NCBI GenBank assembly: GCA_036571765.1
Contig: BROE01000003.1
Coordinates: 17,219,394 to 17,283,393, forward strand
Source: Plecoglossus altivelis
Lineage: Eukaryota; Chordata; Actinopteri; Osmeriformes; Plecoglossidae
Direction of reading: 5' to 3'
Length of the DNA: 64,000 bases
In this document: piece by piece, positions 47,801 to 59,267 of the stretch
Layout of the letters: each line of letters begins with the position of its first letter
Numbering within the stretch: position 1 is the stretch's first letter
Position numbers and translations under genes: made by a program
The notes under the pieces: model-generated
What the model saw: the letters and a program-made list of their open reading frames with translations, nothing else
Told to the model about the DNA's origin: nothing
Databases searched by the model: none

Positions 47801-50130
47801 CCTAGTTTGTCATGACTATATTTCCCAGAGTACGGCATGCTAATTATGACATGCACTGACAGACTCAGAAACTTCCTCTTGACGCTAGGAAGGCGCTCAG
47901 GGAACGTGGGCGACCAAGTCATGACGTGAAGAAGAGAGAGGTCATGGAAGAGGTCAGGGGACATCCATGCGAGAGCTTGGCCTGCTGCGGTGGGAGTCCG
48001 GTCTGGCTGTGTGTGTGTGTGTGTGTGTGTCTGTGTGTGCGTACGTGTGTGTGTATCTGTGTGTGTGTGTCTGTGTGTCTGTGTGTGTGTGTGTGTCTGT
48101 GTGTGTGTGCGTGTGCGTGTCTGTGTGTGTGTGTGTGTCTGTGTGTGTGTGCGTGTGCGTGTGTGTGTGTGTCTGTGTGTGTGCGCGTGTGCGTGCGCGC
48201 GCGCGTGCGTGAGGACATGCAGACGTCACGTCCACACATGGCAGATATCACCTTAGACATCTCAGCCTCCTGAGAACAGGAGAATATGAGAAGATCGATA
48301 AAGAATGGATTAAGAAAGAACGACAGGGAGAGAAAGAAAGAAAAAGAAAGGGAGCCATCCGTGAGGGAGGGGCGGGTCATTATCTCATTGTGCGAGCGTT
48401 CTATACCCTTCTCAGAGGGGCTGACGGAGGGGGAGAGAAAGAGAGAGAGGGAGAGAGGGAGAAAGAGAGAGAAAGAAAGAGAGAAAGATAGCTGGAGATG
48501 GATGGAGAGACGTGGAGGTGAGAGAGGGACGCGGTGGCGGCAGTGTGTGAGAGCAGATGTGTTTTGAGGGCAGCGAGAGGGCAGAGCGGCCAGCCTTTGT
48601 GTCCTAGTCTCCCCATAGAGATAACGAGGGGGTGGAGCACAGGGGAGGATACGCAGTCATCACTCAGTGTCGCCGTGCCAACAGAGCTCAGCACGGAGTC
48701 ATCAGTCACCATTCAGTTCCTTCGGCCTCCCAGACCCCACACTGTCATCATGGTCATTATTTCAGCCAGCGGCACGCATACACACACACACACACACATA
48801 CACACACATACACACACACACACAGGCTTGCTCTTCCTCACACACGCACATGTGCATACTCGCACCCCCACAGACATTTAAGCTTGGCGTGTAAACACGC
48901 TCATTCAGGTGCATGCGTACAAACTCCCATGCTGTAAACGTGTTGTATTCCGTAACTGCCTACAAATACTTCTGCTTTATTCCCACACGTTCTTGGGTGT
49001 CTTCAGGATCAGACACACACTTGTTTCTTGGTAGGTGTGCGAGCGCATCTGAGTGTGCGCACGTGCGTCTACGTGTGTGCGCGTCTGAGTGTGTGTGCGA
49101 CTGAGTGTGTGTGTCTGAGTGTGTGTGTGTCTGAGTGTGTGTGTGTCTGAGTGTGTGTGCGACTGAGTGTGTGTGTCTGAGTGTGTGTGTGTCTGAGTGT
49201 GTACCAGCGCGCATATTTGTTTTTCTATGCTATCGTAAAGTGTGTGTTTGTATATGTGGAGCTGTGTGCGAGTGAGTGTCCATGCGTGTGTGTGTGTCCA
49301 TGCGTGTGTGTGTGTCCATGTGTGTGTGTGTGTGCTGCCATAGCCCAGACTGTGTGCATGTGTGTGTCCATGTGTGTGTGCTGCCCAGGCTGTGTGCATG
49401 TGTGTGTCCATGTGTGTGTGCTGCCATAGCCCAGACTGTGTGCATGTGTGTGTGCATGTGTGTGTGCTGCCCAGGCTGTGTGTGTGCTGCCCAGGCTGTG
49501 TGTAGCGTACGAATGAATGATAATGTACAGAGGAGATGGATGGCTCTGGGCCCAGCCCTGTCCTCTCTAATTGTAAAATATTAGTTACATTAGACTCCGG
49601 CCAGTGATTAATGGAACTTATTTGGAGGGTGTCCTCCCTTGGACCTCACCTCTCCTCCAGAGGGGGGAGGGGGGAGGAGGGGGGGAGGAGGGGGGAGGGG
49701 TGATACGGAGAGGAAAGAGGAGGACTGGAGAGGAAGGGGATCAGCCGAGCGCAGTGGACGGTTTAACCCAGCTGTGTGGGACCACAGTGAGGGACGTGAA
49801 GGGACGAGCTCACGTCCTGCTGGAGAGACGTCAACCCCTTCGCGGGATGTGAACGCGTAGTCCTGAGCAACTGTTTCGTTTGGTCTCTCTCGCATTGCTG
49901 ATCTCTCAAGATGCTCTCTCTTACTCCAGCTCTATTCATGTCTCTGTTTACTGTTTATCTCTCTACCTCTCTTGGTCTCTCTCTTTTACGCCACGCAGGT
50001 ATAGAAGTGTGTGTCTTGTTTTTATCAACATGTTCATGTGGAAAACCATCAAGAAACCGTTTATTTCCATCTTCCTCCCTCCCTCTATTTCTCTTTTTTC
50101 TTTCTTCCTCTCTCTTTTTCCTTCCCTCTC

Positions 50131-50168
<38 letters not shown>

Positions 50169-51302
50169 TATGAAGATGTATGTGGTCCTACATGAAAGTT
50201 CTCCTTTGTTCTGGAGTGCAGAATAAACATACAGTCTGTCGGTTCTCCGTGTCCTGATGTGGCCTATCCCAGTCTAAATACTCTCTTTGACTTTATGATT
50301 ACAGTGAAAACCATTATTTGATGATGGTGTGTGACATCATTCCCTCAAAAAAAACACTCATCAGCATCAACCTTTTCACCTCTCTTCCCCTTCCTCATCT
50401 CCTCCTTTTCTCCCCCCCCCACACTCCTCCCCCTCTCTTCCTCACCTCCTCCCCCTCTCTTCCTCATCTCCTCCCCCTCTCTTCCTCATCTCCTCCCCCC
50501 CACTTCTCTCCCTCTCTTCCTCTCCTTCCCCCTCCTCCACTCCTCCCCCTCTCTTCTACACCTCCTCCTCCCCCTCCCCTCAACTCCTCCTCTCCTCCTT
50601 CCCCCCCTCCTCCTCACCTCCTTCCTTTGCACTCCTCTCCTTCTCCTCTACCCGAACCCTTTATCTGAGGTGCCGCTATGTGATTGTGAACAGCCTCTCA
50701 CATATACATAAGAGGGTTTTTTAGTGGATGTGATCTGGACCACGGAGGAGGGGGTTGGGATAATGAAAGGTGAACCTCCATCTGTTGGTGTATAATAACC
50801 TGCTGGTCTTGAAAGACACACATTACTCTGCAGGATACACACTTCACCCTTGCACATCTGAATAGCAGTGCTGAGTGCATGTGTGTTTGTGGTTAGCGGT
50901 CCTTAAGAATACTTGTGTGTGTGTGTGTGTGAGTGTGTGTGTGTGTGTGTGAGTGTGTGTGTGTGTGAGTGTGTGTGTGTGTGAGTGTGTGTGTGTGTGG
51001 AAAGAGAAAATGTGTGCGTGTGTTTAGGTAAGAGCGTGTGTTTATGTGTGTGTGTGATGGTGGTGGTGTGTGTGTGAGTGTGGACTTGTGTGAAGTGTGT
51101 GTGCAATCGTGGTGTGTGTGTGTGTGTCGTGTGGTTGTTTGTGTGTGAGTGTGACTGTGTGTGAGAGGTGTGTGGTGTGGTGTTGTGCGGTGAATGCTCA
51201 GTATAGAAGTTACAGCATGAGTAGATCAGACAGGAAAGCCTAGACCTCATGCCTATGAAGCAAAACACACGCTGCCAAACGAGCCTGGCATTCGAGTCCG
51301 CT

Positions 51303-51343
<41 letters not shown>

Positions 51344-51978
51344 GTGCGTGTGTGCGTGTGTGTAAGAGAACGGCAGCCTCAGTTTGTGTGTGTGCGCGCG
51401 CATTTGTGTGTGTGTGCGGAAATGACTCCTGATATCCTGATGACTAACCGGTTTTCCACGGAATTCCACAGAGCCGTTCCCTACAGTCCAGACTTGATAC
51501 ATGAAACAGCACTTCCTATTACATCCCTACTCATGCATTGTCACTGTAACCTTTAAAGTCTCCACCTCAAGGAAAATCTCCACGTTGAGCTTTTAGTAGC
51601 ATAAAGGACTGTTAACAACTTCTGATGGCTTCTGAACGGGCTGCATTATGTATGTGTTTGTGTATTACGTCTGTAGATGAATGATTCAAGTAGATACAGT
51701 GTTCAGAATGAATTCTAAGTAGTGATGTGTCCTGTCTTTCAGCAGGGAGGTCATTCCAGTGTGGCTGCTGTCCCTACAGCTGCTCCCAGAGTGGGTCCCT
51801 AAAGACCCACATCCTCTCTGCCCACCCCCGCCCCCCGCCAAGCGGCCTGTGTCCAGAGCGCCACCCCCACACTGCGGCCCCCCTCCCGCCCTCCCACAGG
51901 GACCTGCCGCACAGCATGCTGGGAGACGCTGCCGCGCCGGGCAGAGACATCGTCATGACGTCGCTGTGCGGGACTTGA
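35723..51978 (+). CDS. znf536: Zinc finger protein 536-like, three coding exons
   Basis: Coding exons 35723-37361, 44551-45606 and 51743-51978 join in phase (both junctions phase 1) into 976 aa. ZNF536 is a nuclear C2H2 repressor of neuronal differentiation. The first coding exon holds six fingers: residues 52-74 (YPCPLCGKRFRFNSILSLHM), 80-102, 195-218, 221-244, 269-291 and 298-319, almost identical to ZNF536 and clearly closer to it than to ZNF219. It also carries GRGRIREENRLLHELEERA and the FKEPWFLKNHMKVHLNKL segment. Exon 3 has the CtBP-type motif EPLDLS (about residues 682-687). The last exon encodes one C-terminal finger. Human ZNF536 is about 1300 aa with about ten fingers and an extra ~80-residue N-terminus; the middle and one C-terminal finger are not found here. 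It may be a shortened duplicate. Orientation and neighbours (c19orf12, uri1) match human 19q12. Confidence 0.85.
38795..39185. repeat. (TCTCC/TCTTC)n pyrimidine tract
   Basis: About 390 bp with almost no purines on the plus strand, made of ctctcctctcttctcctctc-type units of 5 and 10 bp. Confidence 0.9.
40200..40530. repeat. 10-bp minisatellite (ggactgtgga/ggactgtgta)
   Basis: About 33 copies of a 10-bp unit, alternating variants with g-t-a and g-g-a. The minus strand is open as a Ser/His/Val/Leu-rich frame; not coding. Confidence 0.9.
41030..41145. repeat. CT-rich repeat
   Basis: (CT)n with cccccc and gtct interruptions; another (CT)n lies at about 41395-41460. Confidence 0.85.
41715..42590. 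repeat. Very long (GA)n-based tract
   Basis: Nearly 0.9 kb of purine-only sequence on the plus strand: gagaga with gggaga, gaagag, gatgag and gcgaga interruptions. It is the longest simple repeat in the window, and its complement reads as a Ser/Leu-only open frame of several hundred codons, which is an artefact. Confidence 0.95.
42825..42963. repeat. CA microsatellite containing the assembly gap
   Basis: (CA)n on both sides of a run of N, with taccca and tgccca interruptions on the right. Confidence 0.9.
42843..42896. other. Assembly gap (54 N)
   Basis: Unknown bases inside a CA repeat; true length uncertain. Confidence 1.
43490..43622. repeat. GGGCT pentamer array
   Basis: About 26 units of gggct with variants gggtt, aggct and aggtt. 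Strong G/C strand asymmetry. Confidence 0.92.
44551..45606 (+). CDS. znf536: znf536-like coding exon 3 (linker and CtBP-motif region)
   Basis: Open frame in phase with exon 2. It begins EPAFRTPFSTDYPSDYPSTQ, continues through a basic Pro/Ser/Arg-rich stretch (about residues 578-615) and includes QQEPLDLSLRPD, the conserved ZNF536/ZNF219 motif that fits the PxDLS consensus for CtBP corepressors. No zinc finger lies in this exon. It ends DDKEG at a GTATGG donor (45607), just after a Gly/Arg-rich run made by a gga repeat. Other frames in this interval are shadows. Confidence 0.8.
46145..46450. repeat. (CCTGCCTG/TCTGCCTC)n minisatellite
   Basis: Starts as ccctccctgccagcc-type units and becomes cctgcctgtctgcctctctg units of 4 bp (CTGC/CTGT). 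Open on both strands; not coding. Confidence 0.9.
48008..48212. repeat. GT microsatellite with CTGT and CGTG variants
   Basis: About 200 bp of tgtgtgtctgtgtgtgtgcg-type sequence ending in a gcgcgcgcg run, a potential Z-DNA former. Confidence 0.9.
49040..49202. repeat. tgtgtgtctgag minisatellite
   Basis: Units of gtgtgtgtctgagtgtgtgt and gtgtgtgcgactgagtgt, about 16-20 bp. Confidence 0.88.
49275..49505. repeat. Complex TG minisatellite with ctgcc(atag)cccag blocks
   Basis: Higher-order units: a tgtgtgtccatg tract, ctgccatagcccagac or ctgcccaggc, then tgtgcatg. Four to five long units with and without the atag-cc insert. Confidence 0.88.
50385..50650. repeat. ctcctcccc/tcttcctc pyrimidine minisatellite
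   Basis: Units of tcctccccctctcttcctca, about 24 bp, diverging to the right. Confidence 0.88.
50912..51130. repeat. GT repeat with tgag and tggtgg interruptions
   Basis: gtgtgtgtgagtgtgtgtgt units followed by degenerate GT-rich DNA; another GT run lies at 51304-51366. Confidence 0.88.
51743..51978 (+). CDS. znf536: znf536-like terminal coding exon (C-terminal finger)
   Basis: After the acceptor, the frame reads GRSFQCGCCPYSCSQSGSLK followed by the His residues of one C2H2 finger (C-x2-C-x12-H-x4-H). It resembles the second half of the CDYAGTQSASLKYH finger pair of ZNF536, though the partner finger is missing. The tail is Pro/His-rich and ends SLCGT before TGA at 51976-51978. The acceptor is a tandem ttcagcag site: splicing three bases later removes one residue without changing frame. 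Confidence 0.75.
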
Positions 51979-52193
51979 CGTTGTCGTGGCAACGACAAAC
52001 GGCACGAAAAAAATGATCATCGTTTGGCTTGGTGGCTATTGCTGGGCAAAGTTGTGTTTGTTTAGTTGTTTTTTTTAAAGGGTGAGTGAGAACTCCAGAG
52101 AATGACCATTAAGCCTGTCTGTGTACATTCCAATGTTTACCTGAAAAGCTATTTATATGTCGCAATCAAAAAAAAGCAATCTGTGACAATAAA
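51979..52193 (+). promoter_or_regulatory. znf536: znf536-like 3'UTR with poly(A) signal at 52188-52193
   Basis: Short AT-rich stretch ending in AATAAA followed by a tgtgttg GT-rich downstream element, as expected of a functional polyadenylation site. Its presence right after this exon supports it being the true last exon. Confidence 0.75.
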
Positions 52194-53154
52194 GTGTGTT
52201 GTCAAGTGGCGTGATCTTAGATACGATGCGCTGGAGACGTTTATGCGATCGGCTCTTAAACGCAAAGATAAGATCTGATGCTGCTTTCCTGCCGCATCTC
52301 TGTTCTCTCACCCGTGAACAAACACACACACCAAACACACACACACACACACACACACACCAAACACACACACACACACACAGTATCCATCTCCTGGTCT
52401 CCTGGTCTGAAAGCAGGGCAGCACTCCAGATAAGAGGCAGCAGATGTCACGCGGAGGAGCTAGCATGTGTTCAGTATTCCACAGCAGAGACAAGCCACTC
52501 TCGCACATCATCATCATTATCTGCTCTGCTGTACCTCAGGCCCCCGGCTGAAGACGTCTGCAGGGGGGAGCCCCACCCAGGAGGACCCCTCGCCTCTGAA
52601 GAGACCCCCCTATCGAGGGGGGAGACGCTCTCTCCATACCTACATAAACATCCAGGATATTGATGATTCATAATCTCTGGTTATGAACCCTACGCTGGTT
52701 AGACCTGCCCTGTCCACTCGCTCTGGTCAGGGGGAGCTGGACAGACATGAAGCCCACCGTTGTGTTCTCTGTCTGGCTTAGGGAACATCCAGTTCTGGCT
52801 GGTGTCACATCCAGGATGACCTGGCGTGGAGGTGAGCGTCACCAGCCTCACAGGGCCACGGCAGACCTCCCTACGCAGCAGGGCGCACAGCTGTCTCCTT
52901 CGCCACGCAGACCCCCTGGAGGGTAATTCAACCCTCAATCGGGCCGTCTCCGCCCCCTTTGCCAACATTCCGCGTGCTCCTCAGCAGATCACCTTGGGCA
53001 GCTGTGCAGCCGGAGCCTTGTAGCCACGGCGACCGGCGTTTGACTGACAGCGGGCCTGACAACTCCATTCAGGCGCCACCTGCTAGCTGTCAATCAGCAG
53101 GACCGTCCTGGGGCTATTGACGGAGATGTCAGCTTGGCTGAGACATGTCTGTCA

Positions 53155-53164
53155 AAGCTCCCTC

Positions 53165-53208
<44 letters not shown>

Positions 53209-53585
53209 AGCCATGCGTTCCTCTGCTGCCTCGGTAGCCTGTTGTAGCCTCCGCCTCCCTGTCTCTCTGTCCTCCCCCCTTCTCTCTCCCTCTCTATTTT
53301 CAGTTCCATCTCTCCTCCATCTCTCTGTTTCTCTCCCTCCTGTCTCTCGCTCTCTTTTTCCCTCTCTCTGTCGCTCTTTTTATTCCTCTCCTCCCCCCCC
53401 TCCCTCCTTCTCTCTTTCCTCCCCCTCTTTCTCATCCTCTCTCCTCTCTTTTTTATTCCTCTCCTCCCTCTCATTCTCTCTCTCTTTCCTCCCCCTCTTT
53501 CACTTTCTCCTTCTGCCACCTGTCCCTCATTCTCTCTCCTCCCTCTGCCTCTCTTTCTCTCTCTCTGCTCCACAATTCTCTCTTC
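53155..53585. repeat. CT-rich tract
   Basis: Starts with about 20 CT units and continues as diverged ctctccctc/tctctttctc sequence, with a short unique insert near 53211-53265. Confidence 0.88.
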
Positions 53586-54242
53586 CCTTTCTCTGTCCCC
53601 TCTAAGGATTTCGGGCCCCGTAATCCCAGCTCAGGCCTCCTCAGGTTACATGTGTCGAGGTGACGTCCTGTCCTGTAGGAGACATCACAGGCTGTCCGAC
53701 AGCTGCACCTACCTGCTGTTTCATTCGAAGAAGCTGCTTAGCCTTCCTTCTGACTGTGTTCTGTAGCCGTACGCAGGTGTGTACGTACCTCCACTACCGG
53801 TGGGCTGTCTGCGGAAAGTCCACGACCTTCTGCTCACCCCACCCAGTCTTTGATACACTGTTCTTTTATACTCCTGGTTCTTTTTCTCTCCTTTCGCCCT
53901 GGTCATGGCCCTCCCCTCCTCCTGCCCCTTTTATCTGTCCTTCACGCTCCTATCTTCCCTCCCTCCCTCCCCTCCCTCCCTCCCTCGATCCACCCTCCCA
54001 CTCTGCCTCTGCTCACTCATCCTCCATCTCTCCAGCTGACAGGTGGCAGGTCCCAGCCCTGCAGCTGACTAAGTAATCACGGAGCTGCCATAACTGTCAA
54101 TACCTTTCCAGAGCTGCGCCCAAGCAGGTTGGGCCGGGCCGGGCCAGAGCACTCCTGGGGGAGGAGACTTCGAGGACAGAGAGTTTTAGAAGTGGATGTG
54201 CAGCTTACGTCTTTGAAGAACCTGCCATTTTCTTCCTACTGT

Positions 54243-54622
54243 GCACACACACACGCGCACACATGCACACTCTCACATACACACACACATGCACACACAC
54301 ACACATGCACACACACACACACACACACACATGCCCACACTCACATACACACACTCACATATACCCCCCCACACAAACACACACACTCACACATACCCAC
54401 ACTCACATACACATTCTCACAAACACACACAGTCACAAACACACACAGTCATACACACACAGTCACAAACACACACAGTCACACACACACATTCTCACAA
54501 ACACACAGAGTCACAAACACACACAGTCACACACACACAGTCACAAACACACACAGTCACACACACACACAGTCACACACACACACAGTCACACACACAC
54601 ACAGACACACACCCACTCACAA
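54243..54622. repeat. CA minisatellite with agtcac/attctcac blocks
   Basis: (CA)n punctuated by atgcac, tcacat and, to the right, by regularly spaced agtcacaaacacacac units of about 16-18 bp. Confidence 0.9.
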
Positions 54623-55267
54623 GCACTTGCACACCGGATATGGATCATTCCAGGTCTCGTACTGTCAAACTCTTAATTAAGCACAGTTTCCCTTAAATCA
54701 TCCCCCATTAATTAATCCAGAGACTTTATTAATTACCCCTAATCGTGATGAATGTTCCAGGTGTCATCATAGCCAATGTCAGACTAACGGCAGTTTGCTC
54801 ATAGAGACAAATACTGTATCAATCTCAGTAGGTTACGCTTGCCACAGGGAGAAATGAATGGAGGTCAGACTTCCTATCTACACACCATGTTCAAAAACGA
54901 TTTTCAAACAGTGTCACACACCTGGGGTGGCCATGATTTACTCAACTTAGTGTGATGAGGACATTAATTGAAAACTGCCTGAAGTACAAACTTTGAGATG
55001 AATTAAAGAAAGCTTTGTTTGATTAAGGAACGGGAAATTGTGACAGGTTTTGGCGATCATCACATTTTCGCAGAAAGTCCTTCCAAATCTTCGCGTCCAC
55101 AGCATCCTGTTCTGACAGGATGATCATATGAAATCACATCACAACATAACCTAACACAATTTCGTATCCTCTCATTTACATGATGCAACTCGAATGGAAC
55201 CCGACCTGCAGTGAAACCGTTACACCAACGCAGTCCTGACTGAGCACTTTCAATCTTCTCTCTGTCC

Positions 55268-55345
55268 GTCTCCTGGTTTCCCTGCTCTCCTGGTTTCCCT
55301 GCTCTCCTGGTTTCCCTGCTCTCCTGGTTTCCCTGCTCTCCTGGT
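55268..55345. repeat. 17-bp minisatellite (cctggtttccctgctct)
   Basis: Four to five copies of the 17-bp unit, the last one altered to tacccctggtct. Confidence 0.9.
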
Positions 55346-56155
55346 ACCCCTGGTCTTTAAGCTCTGGCTAGCCCGGCCCAGAGTTCTGCAATCAGACTGG
55401 AAGAGGAGCGGAAACTCAGAGGCAGGATGGTTAATGAGAACAAATGGATCCGGGATCGCGGGCTGCGGAGATGCAGACTACTAATTGCAGGTGATTAACT
55501 CTCCCAGTTGTGAAAACAATATTTCCGAGTGCCGACATCGCTCGGAGCCATCTATGGACAGGCCTGATCCTAACAGCACCATCTGCTTCCGCTGAATGAT
55601 CACCGCAACATCTCGGCTATTGAACTGAACAGTTTACGTCCTTATTGGGACGTCTGTGATTGGTGACAATGAAGAAAGACAGGAAGGCGTTGACTGCTCC
55701 TCCCACTCGCGAACACACGTGCGAACACACATACACACACATGTACACACACACGTATACACACACACACACATGTACACACACACGTACACACACATGC
55801 AAGCAAGCAAGGAACCCTTCAAAACGAACTAGTTTGTTCAATTCGGCTTGGTCGGAACCTAGGTGTACAGAAACGGATGGAAGCTGACTACGTTCCGTTG
55901 TCCAGAGGAAGGTTCCGGAAGGGTTGTCCTTCCCTGTCTCCCTGACTGACAGGCTGACGCGGAGGCAGGCGAAGCCCCAGACGAACGGCTTTGACGCAGC
56001 CCATGTTTGACAGGATCTTCTGACGCTCGCTGAACAGGAGGCAGACATATCCTGTCAGTCACAAACACAGAGACCATCTCCTGGCATGACACGGGGAGTG
56101 TGTGCATCTCTGGGACTGTGCGCGCGCGTGGACGTGTGTGTGTATGTGTATGCAT

Positions 56156-56224
<69 letters not shown>
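56156..56224. repeat. GA microsatellite
   Basis: About 33 GA units with one ggga interruption. Confidence 0.92.
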
Positions 56225-57474
56225 CAATAGATAGATAGAAAGACCTCAGCCACGGCAACAAAGAACTAATGCCCGTGAAGTGGATCTGGGCACACGCTAG
56301 GCTCCACGGTGAGCCTCCTGTCTGCTGGCTGGGACTGAAGGGTTGCCAAGGAACATAAGCCTGAGATAGAACAAGTATTACAAAAGGACAAATAAAACAT
56401 GGGGATTATGTCAGCGCAAGAGATGAAGGCCTCATAATTCGCTGTGTGCGCGCGTTTTGTCCGCCTGTGCATGTTTATGTGCATTACTTTCAGCCCAAAC
56501 CTCTCCTGTGACAGCAGCTCGGCCAGAAGGCTGGAATTATGCGTCCGTGATCTGTGGATCCAGAGATCTTTAGCCACAGAGTCACACTTTGCAACGCTGA
56601 ACTGTCTACTGCGTGCGGGTAGAAGCAGAGAGGTGGAGAGGGAGGGAGAGAGGTGGGTTGAAGCCATCTTGTCCTAGGGCACTACGACGCACTGATCGTT
56701 TAAATGCCAAACCTCTATATTCATTCCTGGCAAACATGTGGTGGATTGTCTTTTATCCCCATCGTAGCATTGCAGACTCACCGATGACAGAGTGAGTGAG
56801 GAGACAAGTTCAACCCAGTACAGGATAGCAGTGTTCTCAAATGCCCAGCTAAATGGTTTTGCATTACCCTGAACCTCATTGGGGTTTGAAGCCTACCATC
56901 CCTGCTATTTGCTGATAAGAGCTGTCTTGTGTAATAAATGTTTGCTGTGGCACCAACTCCATTAAAAGCACTTCGCAGGGAATGGATAGCTGGAGCAGGA
57001 GTTACGGCCTGCGAGCGAAATGCATTCAACCGACCACAATGCAGGAAGAACAGATATTCAGAAGAGTGTGTCTCAGAGGAAATGATGAGATTTCTCTTTG
57101 ACCCTCAAACCAACGCACATGCGCACAAACACACACACATATACTGTACACACACACACACACACTCACACGAACACACACACACACACAGAGAGAGCTC
57201 CAGAAAGGAGAGACGATCCTTTATGATACTCTGAGTCTACTTTCTGTCTGTATTCAAATGAATTCTAACAATCAGAAATATGACTAGATTCCAGCCGTTC
57301 ATTTCGACGGTGTCTAGGTTATTGAACCAGCAGTTGGCCCTCAAAGTGTCATCTTCTCTGGGAGGAGAAGGTCTTTCTTCTGGGGTGAGATGGGCAGGTG
57401 AGGTCCTCAGGCACTCTGGTACTCTCTGGCCCGCTCGCTCTCCATGAATCTTCTCTCTCCTTTCCTTCTGTCTG

Positions 57475-57855
57475 CTTCTCTCTTTTACCTTCTCTTTCCC
57501 CCTCAATCACACTCCTCTCTTTTTCTTTCTTTCTTTCTTTCTTTCTTTCTCTTTCGCTATCCATCTCCTCTCTCTTTCGCTTACTCTCTCTCAATCTCCA
57601 TCGTTTTCAATCCCTTATCTCCCTCTCCCTTTCTGAATCTCACTCCTCTGTCTCTCTCTCTCCCTCTCTCCTCTCTCTCTCTCTCTCACACTCACTCCCT
57701 TCTCTCTTCTCTCTCTCCCTCTCTCCCTCTCTCCCTCTCTCTCCTCTCTCTCTCTCTCACACACTCTCTTTTCTCTCGCTCTCTCTCCTCTCTCTCCTCT
57801 CTCTCTCTTCTTTCTCTCCTCTTTCTCTTCTATCTCTCTCTCTTTTCTTACTGTC
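57475..57855. repeat. CT-rich tract with a TTTC tetramer core
   Basis: Contains (TTTC)n at about 57520-57552 and interrupted (CT)n elsewhere. Confidence 0.9.
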
Positions 57856-58734
57856 CCTCCACCCTGTGCCAAGGTAGGAGGAGAGTCTGGCTGATGATGG
57901 GGACTGAGGGAGGGGGAGGGTGATGAGCTTCAGCAATAATAAGCAGATTTTAATGATTTACAATAAATCAGCTGTGGAGGCTTAAGCTGGGGCGGGGGAG
58001 GGGGGAGGAGCTGGTGCTGCTGTTCGGTTGAGGAGAGCGATAAAAACAGCACATTTGATCTCCTTCTCGACAGGTTGAAACACGATTTGCGAGAAAGTCT
58101 TGGATGGTGTGTGTAATGGTAGGCTTCTTAACACCAGCTTGTGCCTCGCTGCTGTCGACGGGTCCTGGAAGTAGCAGGCAGTGGAGAAAAGAGAGGGATC
58201 GCTGTTCGGGTACACCCTCGGTTCCACCTCCTTCTGAGATGATGTCTAAACACCGCGTCGTCTGGCGCAAATCGCCTGCTCTGCTTCACCACAGCACATT
58301 TAGAAACTCACTACACTAAACGTTCTACTTAACGCTAACATTATTCGAAGCGCATTAATTTCTGGAGAGATCTCTCCAGAAAAAACCACAACTCGGCACG
58401 GCATCTACGACTAATAACGAATATTGTGTGTATTTGCAATAGAGCATGAGCCTCTTACCTGCTGTGGGTCTGCCGAGCCTGCCTTGAGAGAGGGCCAAAG
58501 GTAGGCTCTGGAGCGTGCCATTTCCTGCTGGGGGTGGCGCGTATAAAACACCACAGCGCTGTGCTGGGGCTGTAGCAATACAGGTACAGAACAGACGCTG
58601 TCGCTTGACACCTACCGCTGCTGGGATCGCTCAGGTAGTTGCTGGCAAGCAGTAATACAACAGGACGGCCCGCACACCTGAGAAGGGCGGTAAAAAGAAG
58701 TGGAGGGCCATGGGTATAGATGCGTCTTACGTTT

Positions 58735-58836
58735 ATGACAGTGCTTCGAGTGTGCGAGTGCGATGGCTAAGGACTCGCGACCCCCCGACCTGCAGTCTGT
58801 TGTTTGCGGAAGACACACCAGCTGAGCAACTGGCTG
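58735..58836 (-). mobile_element. Possible tRNA-derived SINE fragment
   Basis: On the minus strand, TTGCTCAGCTGGTG (58823-58810) resembles an RNA polymerase III box A and GGTCGCGAGTCC (58782-58771) resembles box B. They are about 27 bp apart, close to tRNA spacing. Cloverleaf pairing is poor, so a functional tRNA is unlikely; no poly-A tail or target duplication was defined. Confidence 0.35.
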
Positions 58837-58979
58837 TGTCCATAAGCCTATTTTACTGGCATCATCGCCAAACTGTCTCACAAGGCTGTCCCAGACAGGG
58901 ATGGATTGAAAGTAGATGATTGAAAGAGGAGGGTGACATTCACTGTAACCTCCCCCTCCCTGCATTCCTCCCAACAGTA

Positions 58980-59185
58980 AACACACACTTAGTCAAGAGC
59001 ACACACACACACAAACACACTCTCAGTCAAGAGCACACACACACATACACACTCATGTTCCCACACACACACACAAACACATACTCACTCAAGAGTATAC
59101 ACACAAACACATACACACTCGCATTCACACCCACACATGCTTGCGTAAACATGCACGAATGCACACATGCAAACACACACGGAAA
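58980..59185. repeat. CA-rich repeat with tcaagag/actca blocks
   Basis: (CA)n broken by agtcaagagca and tcactcaagag motifs. Confidence 0.85.
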
Positions 59186-59267
59186 GTCAGCGACATTGAA
59201 AGGAAGCAGCAGACTTCGAAGGACAGAGGATCAGCTTGTGACTAATCTGTCATAAGGTGTGTGTATC

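Larger units (their letters stand above)
45607..51742 (+). other. znf536: Last intron of the znf536-like gene (6.1 kb)
   Basis: No coding exon was recognised. Unique sequence occurs at 45.6-46.1, 46.5-47.1, 47.6-47.9, 48.2-48.3, 49.5-49.65, 50.2-50.35, 51.15-51.3 and 51.4-51.74 kb. The rest is tandem repeats: CA at 47165-47230, a CT tract at 47285-47425, GT at 47503-47600, GA at 48430-48490, CA at 48780-48825, purine-rich g/a at 49660-49740, CA at 50132-50164, and those listed separately. Confidence 0.7.
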
